Below are positions 57,834-64,000 of a stretch of 64,000 nt of DNA, in pieces. The notes below the pieces were generated by a model. The model saw only the letters and a program-made list of their open reading frames with translations. It ran no database searches and was not told where the DNA came from. The DNA comes from Pilaira anomala (taxonomy: Eukaryota > Mucoromycota > Mucoromycetes > Mucorales > Mucoraceae): NCBI GenBank assembly GCA_025716855.1, contig JAIXMQ010000018.1:124001-188000 (forward strand), in the 5' to 3' direction. A program made the translations under genes and the position numbers. How positions within the stretch are numbered: the first letter of the stretch is position 1; each line of letters begins with the position of its first letter.

Positions 57834-59727
57834 ATGCATAATATTAATGCAGTCAATTATCCAGGTGTGCAATTATCATGGAGAAGAGTAATATCAATTG
57901 CACAAAATACTCCGGATCCTGCAGCTATAGATAATAAATTAGAGGATGAAGTGAATGATAATCCTGCTTCAAGGATTCAGTGTATGGGAAGAGCATTACA
58001 AAACATGTATACAATAACAAGCCAAGGTAAGATCAAATAAAATTAAAGATATAACACGTGTCTAAAAAATGAAATGTAATTAGATGAAGGTTACGTTGCT
58101 TTTATTTCGACCATGATACAAGAATTAAAATACGATTGTCCTGTTTCAATGACATTTGCTAAACATATTATTGATTTTTCTGAGATTCCATCAAAAGAAA
58201 CAATTCAACGAGCAACAGATGCACTATTTAGGGTTACTACAGCAAATGAAAAAATTAATCAAAGCATTTTGTGGTCTATGCTGGCAAGAAAATTTGCTGG
58301 AAACTTAACTGAAGCCATGTGGCGAGATGATATTGCTACTATATTGATTAAATCTTTGCTGGATCAAGATAATGATCGGATAGTTAAAATATTTGCTTTG
58401 TTAGCACTCGAAAGTTTTGCCTTAACAGGTACATTAAAAAGAGTCAGATAGGATAAAAATAGTATGTTTACTCGTAGTCTATTTTAGGTAGTATTAAAAA
58501 GCGAATTGTAAATCATCCTTTAGGTTTAATCTCGGTCTTGAATCAAAATCTACAAGAGTGTTATTCTCTTTTATCTTTATCGCCAGTGATAAACTCCCCA
58601 AGTCTGACTCTAGTTTCTGCTATACAAAAAAAGTACTCTGGAAAGAGAATCTATCATAGCTTAATCAAGAGATTAAAAATCAAGAAATCAAAAAAGCCCT
58701 TGGTCGATCAATCTATCGTGCCTACAATAGCGCCTAATGATTGGTCGAGTCTAATGCAGTCTCAACACTGCTTTCAATGGTCCTTGAATAACGTATTTGA
58801 TCCATCTGTATCTTCTAATCATTTGCCAAAAGTATTTCTAAACCCAAAAGATTGTACTAGTCATTGCAAACTGAGTAAAAACTGTTTGGAAATTCGAAAC
58901 GATACTTTTCACTTGGAATCAGCTCGAGCTAGTGCCAGCGTTGACTCAGGTGTATGGTATTACGAAGTTTTATTGCTGACAAACGGCGTTATGCAGATCG
59001 GTTGGGGGACGAAAAAATGCGTGTTTCTTCAGGAAGAAGGATGTGGTGTAGGCGATGATCCAGTAAGTATAAATTTATAATACTAACCCTGAAATTTAAC
59101 TATATGTATATCCCTTCAACTATATATAGAATGGATTTGCTTTCGATACGTATCGTTCGGCTATATGGGCTGCCTCAGAAGCAATTTATCCTAGAACGAA
59201 AAGAAATATAGGTCATTGTAAAATAGGTGATGTATTGGGGTCTCTATTGGATATGGATAAAGGGTCATGTACATTTTTTATAAACGGATATGATTTGGGA
59301 TTAACTGTTCAGTTTCAAACGAGCACAAAAAAGCAAATGTTGGGATTATTTCCTATTGTTAGTTTGACCAGTCATCAGCATGTTATAGTCAATTTTGGTG
59401 AACAGCCGTGGCTATATCCACCAAATATCCGTCATCGTCCCATGTGTAACAGTAGTCATCGTGCCATAAATATCGTGAAAAAGGAGGAAGAAGAAAATCA
59501 CGATTGGGATGGACCACTATGTACCTTGTGCTTTTCAGAACCAAAAGATGTGGTCCTGCTTCCTTGCCAACACGATGGATTTGGAAAAGCTTGTACTAAG
59601 ATTTTGGAGCAATGGTAAGATATAAGATTGAATATCTCGGAAAAAAAGATATTTTTGTTTAACCTTTTTTCACAGTCCATTATGCCGTACAAAGATCGAC
59701 GATCGATTAATTGTTAGTAAGACTTAA
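57834..59727 (+). CDS. SPRY-RING protein (RSPRY1-like E3 ubiquitin ligase)
   Basis: Five exons, 57834-58026, 58084-58428, 58488-59062, 59130-59614 and 59676-59727, coding 549 residues. The N-terminal half is helical and repeat-like, of the armadillo type ('DDIATILIKSLLDQDNDRIV', 'KIFALLALESFALTG'). The central SPRY domain has 'SARASASVDSGVWYYEVLLL', 'MQIGWGTKKC', 'NGFAFDTYRSAIW' and 'GSCTFFINGYDLG'. A C-terminal RING-type zinc finger starts 'CTLCFSEPKDVVLLPCQH' and ends across the last intron with 'CPLCRTKI'. This order matches animal RSPRY1-type ligases, apart from spacing in the middle of the finger ('GFGKACTKILEQC'). It probably ubiquitinates targets chosen by the SPRY domain; the substrates are unknown. 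The last exon supplies the final Cys pair. Confidence 0.9.
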
Positions 59728-60699
59728 AGCGTGTCACAGAAACTTGTATTTTACGTGAATAAAATTAATGCAGACTTTATATATCATCGAAAGTTTTGTT
59801 TTCTTGTTAGTGAAAAGATGTAAGAATATGTGCATGCACGAATTTATTTAATTACGTAAGCAACTTGGCCTTTTTTTTTTTAGTATGCTATTGTTTATTT
59901 TAAATATAAGGTAAAGCCTAAAACCAAGTATATATATGAGAGAGCTTTTGTTTGGTTGCAAATGTAATATGGTTGAAGTGGTATGTGCGTTGGTAAGACG
60001 AATTACTTCGGGTGCACAAAATAATAGGAATCGGGGGCCTTCAGTAATCAACGATCCTTAGATCGTCTGTGCAACAGGCATCTTATAGCGAATGTACCCA
60101 AATGAAAGGGAAAAAAATAATCTCTGTAATTTTAGCCTTACAATTGCGACTTACATAATGATGACAATGCATGTGTGTTGTGTGTGTTACCCCAAGCATC
60201 TTTTCTTATTTGTGTCAGGACTTCGACTCAAAAAATGGAACATTTTCTTATATGACAGTCAATGACCCTTTTCTTTTAGAAGTTTTATTACACATGATAA
60301 CTTAAAATTGTAACAATGCAATTTCCCTGAGGCATTTTACTTTTCTGGTAATGTGCCCTGAACAGGGTCAATAGTTTATATTGTAGAGTTCAAGTATAAC
60401 TTCATAGTTCTTTCTTGACACATAATATATAACACAGTTGATCTTACTACTCTTTCTAGGATCGCACGTCATTTATCAACATTAAAGGTTTAGTTTTGTG
60501 AAGACGCTAAACTGAAATAGCAAAAAAATAAAACCCCAAATTGGAAGAAATGATGCTTTAAATCTAAAAAGCGATGCACGTATCACATGGTGACGAAACA
60601 ATAAACACATAGTACAACTTACAGCAAAAAAAAAAAAAATAAATAAAATAAAATACACAAAAAAATAAAAAAACGGACACTTTTTATTCTTGAAACATA
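59728..60699. other. Intergenic region without recognised gene
   Basis: About 970 bp of AT-rich sequence between the SPRY-RING gene and the FAB1-like gene. No coding sequence or clear motif is seen; the FAB1-like promoter should be in its right part. Confidence 0.5.
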
Positions 60700-63600
60700 A
60701 TGGCAACGAAAGCAAGTGAAGAAACAACCGCGGCTCTAACAGCTTTTCATGAAAAACCAGATACCCTACGAGTTTTAAAACCTTTACCTGAACAGCCATT
60801 TCCTTTGACAACATTAGATGATTCTTCTCGCAATCATTTTTTACATTTAGTTAACACTTGGTTACTTGATTTAAACATTCCAACCAAACCATGGTCTGAT
60901 GTATTTTTCAACATTTTTCTTGCCATGTATGAAAAGGCAACGAATAATACAGTCAATGAAAAGAACAATACGATATGGATCCAGACACTGGGAAACAATT
61001 CGCCTACGGAATCAAAGTTTCTGTATAATGTGTTTCATGGAGACCAAATTAGCACCGGTAATTGAAAAACTGATTATACCTTATATATTTGCGTTTTGTT
61101 CATCTAAACCGCTTTTATTTTATAGAGGATTTTTTAATTGACTTTCCAATTGGAGGTACTATTCGAATTTATGGTTTAAGCGATGAAACAATTTCTCGAA
61201 AGGTGATGGATTTGGTGCAAGCTGTTGTCTATTTAACATATAGTCTCTATTTAGAAAGTTATGTAATGCGAGATAGTCAGGTGCAATTGACTACATCTCC
61301 TGCCACCCCTTTTCAAAAAGAGAGAAAAATAACGGTATCTAAACCTAATTCTAACAACGATCATCCTAGTATTCCCAAAAGAACATCAGGATTACTTAAT
61401 TGGTTTAAAAAATTAAATCCTCACCATCATACATCTTCAAAACCACTACCCTCACCTCCTGCCGAGAAAGAACCGAAAAAGCGAAATAATCCGTTAACAA
61501 TCAAACGTGGATTATCACTTAATAATATCAGTAAAAAATACCAGCATCCGCCTTTACCGCAAAATGATTTGGATTTGATCCAACCTAATGATCCACACCG
61601 GTTTTATAAATTAAAACAAAAGATACAAAATGCTTCTATTTCATCTTCACCAGATTGTCATTTCCCATATCCTGAATTACTGAATAGATTGGAGGTAGAA
61701 GAAGACGATTTGATCTTGGAACAAAGGAAAATAAACAGTATATATAATGACTATGATTGTCCAACACCTAATACAGCTAGACCTCCACCACAAAGACGGC
61801 GATCTTCTTTCATGTCGTCGTTTTCTTCCTTAAAAAGAACCAACAGTATTATAGCTACAACAGATATACAATTACCTCAAACAATTACGGCATATTCATC
61901 TATTCGTCCTGCTGCTGGTTTATTAGCAGATAGTCAAAAAGGATTAGACCATTTAAATTTAGATACGACGTCGCTTAGTAGTTTTAAACATCATCAAAGC
62001 ATTACTTTAGGATTTACAATATATCCTATTGGATGTCCTGATCGACCTTGTTTAGGACCCCTTATGAGCAAAATTGACTATTTCCGATATCATGCTCCAG
62101 CAGACACGACGACAACGATTTTCCCCAACATTGATCAAACTCTGGGACACATGATCCGTCATTGGTCTCAATCAACTCAATCTTCTTGTCAAACCCACAT
62201 GGACGAACAAGCTCAATTTATACCAGGTTTAATGGCGGAAACACCGCTCCCAATAAACAATGCTACTCGACCCGAATTATTATCAACTGAGACATCAAAG
62301 ACTTCTGAATCTTCTATTTTAACACTTTCGTCCTCCTTTTATATCCCAAAGCGACTATGTAGTAAATTTCACGGGTGTAATCAGCCCTTAGTTGATCATA
62401 TCTTTTGTTTTTCTCATGGTATTGGAAGAATCAATGTATACTCTAGTATGGACCAAACATGTTTATTCATTGACAAGGATAAGATCACAACATGGCTTAC
62501 TTGTGGTACATGTGATAGTGCAACTCAGCCCGTCTTGCTAAACGAAAGAACCGATCGATTCTCATTTGCAAAATACTTGGAGTTGATTTTCTATAGTTCC
62601 AAGTTAGCTTCTCCTCAACCGTTTTGTCAGCATACTAAAGAAGCTAACAAGAACGCGATTATTCGATGCTTTCATTATCATGGTATTACATTTAAATTCG
62701 TGTATGAAGATGCAAAATATTATGAATTACGGTTACCTCGTATTCAGTTGGCTTCTTTAGACGCAATTGAATCCATGCCTCAATATGAAGCACCTAGAAT
62801 GGCCATCACTGTTCTAAAAGATTGGAAAAATAAAAGTGCAACACAGGATGTGGATGCTTTCTTTGAGTCTGTAAGAAATCATTTGGATCTATTGGATCAT
62901 TATACAAAGGCAGAAGGAAGACGAAAGATTCGTGGGTCTCGTATGGATGCTGATGCTGTAAAGAAGTATCAGACGGAATCCAAGAGCTTAGATGCAGAGA
63001 TCAAAGTTTTGAGTAAGAGATTAGATACTGATCATCAATCTTTACGTCAAATATTGGAAGATACCAATCTCAATGAACTGAATGATTTTAGAAGACATTT
63101 TGCTATCCAGTCAGAAGCTATTATTCAGTACTTGACCGAATGGCAAAATACAAAATGTGATGAAGTTACAGATACCATTGGTTGGGATAGTCCTGATTAT
63201 ATAAGGTAACATACTAATTTATGTTTATAACTTATACCACTCTGACAATGTATACAATTATATTGATAGAATGAAAACGGTGCACTGTTTCCCTGGGTCT
63301 TCTGTACTCGTTCGTGAAGACGAACCTACATCTATTATTGCTTACACACTAAGGTAAAAAAAAAAAAAAAAAATAGGATGTAAATAAATACACAAATAAT
63401 TCCTGCACGTGAGAACTTATTGCTATTAATAATAATAAAAAAGCTCAAACGACTATATGCAAGCGATATTTCATGACGACGTGGGACCAGAATATAATGA
63501 AGCAAGCGATAGCCATCCTAGTTTGTCATCTACCGACGAGAGTTCTACAAGCGAAACAGTTGTACAACCTATTGATAAAAAACAATTGCCACAACAATCA

Positions 63601-63982
63601 TCCGATATAATTGACGGGTACTATTCTTCAATTGAGCGCAAATACGTTTCTCCGTCAACAGGCGCGAGCACGGAGACCGCGTCATTCCGTACCATGGTAA
63701 TCGAAGTAATGAAGTCTAGTGTGGTTGAAGCCCAGATGAATAACACGAAGCGATTAGAGGATTTAAAGGCAAGACTCTCTCCTTGGACCAAGAAACAAGA
63801 AGAAGAAGAAGAAGGTGATCTAAAAAGGCAAAAATTGACAGAACGAACAATAAAGCCATTGGTGGCTGTACAAGAGCTTGAAAAACAAGAGACAAAGGAA
63901 GTTAAAGTCGCTTCGTTCTTTTATGAAAATAATACAGCTAAAAATCTAAGTAAAACAAACATTAGTCCACATATTAAGCACA
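60700..63982 (+). CDS. FAB1/PIKfyve-like protein, 5' part without FYVE domain (continues beyond window)
   Basis: Four exons are visible, 60700-61057, 61126-63205, 63270-63353 and 63444-63982, coding 1020 residues. A GTAAGT donor at 63983 shows that the gene continues past 64000, where the lipid-kinase domain would lie. FAB1 makes PI(3,5)P2 on vacuole/endosome membranes. Residues about 120-185 match only the end of the GroEL/CCT-like domain ('IGGTIRIYGLSDETISRKVM', then 'VVYLTYSLYLES'). A Ser/Pro/Lys-rich linker follows. Then comes the Fab1-specific cysteine-rich region ('CNQPLVDHIFCFSHGIGRIN', 'WLTCGTCDSATQPVLLNE', 'FSFAKYLELIFYSS', 'FCQHTK') and a coiled coil, ending 'HCFPGSSVLVREDEPTSII' and an acidic stretch. 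The start at 60700 follows an A-rich leader. No FYVE finger is seen, so this is either a FYVE-less paralogue or a shortened form. Confidence 0.85.
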
Positions 63983-64000
63983 GTAAGTAAAAAATAACAT

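Overview
The window is nuclear DNA from a filamentous fungus, most likely an early-diverging Mucoromycota (Mucorales-like) species. The signs are many short GT-AG introns (mostly 50-90 nt), AT-rich intergenic DNA full of A/T homopolymers, and gene content that includes a GPAT3/4-type acyltransferase, an ODC antizyme, an Opy2-type sensor, a Uga4-type permease and a SUR7/PalI protein. Most gene models below were assembled by hand from splice sites and reading frame. Every complete model has a total length divisible by three. No rRNA, tRNA or CRISPR array was recognised.

Layout. 0-8 kb: 3' end of a 5-oxoprolinase gene, converging on POP1 (RNase P/MRP); a small charged coiled-coil protein; then two copies of a glutathione S-transferase gene, arranged head-to-head in a 981-bp inverted duplication. 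8-18 kb: ALG5 (dolichyl-phosphate glucosyltransferase), a PMS1-type MutL protein, a large protein joining an atypical bromodomain to a protein-kinase domain, and SFT2. 18-31 kb: a B-type cyclin, a Gln/Glu-rich unknown protein, a Cys-rich/coiled-coil unknown, a small secreted protein and ornithine decarboxylase antizyme, all on the minus strand and separated by long repeat-rich gaps. 31-41 kb: a Whi2-like BTB protein, an alpha-arrestin, GTP cyclohydrolase II, a stand-alone Grn1/nucleostemin N-domain protein, an Opy2-like membrane sensor and a SUR7/PalI protein. 43-64 kb: a P5-type ATPase with an extra secreted Cys-rich N-terminus, a Uga4-like amino-acid permease, a GPAT3/4-like acyltransferase, a SPRY-RING protein, and the 5' part of a FAB1/PIKfyve-like gene that runs off the window.

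The genes form no operon or obvious cluster. They are mostly housekeeping functions: glutathione cycle, tRNA/rRNA processing, N-glycosylation, mismatch repair, cell cycle, lipid synthesis, polyamine control, riboflavin synthesis, vesicle traffic and nutrient signalling. The most unusual items are the near-perfect inverted GST duplication, the bromodomain-kinase fusion, the P5 ATPase with a signal peptide and Cys-rich ectodomain, the antizyme lacking an obvious +1 frameshift site, the FYVE-less FAB1-like protein, and a dispersed family of palindromic MITE-like repeats at about 23.7, 26.0, 54.7 and 55.8 kb.
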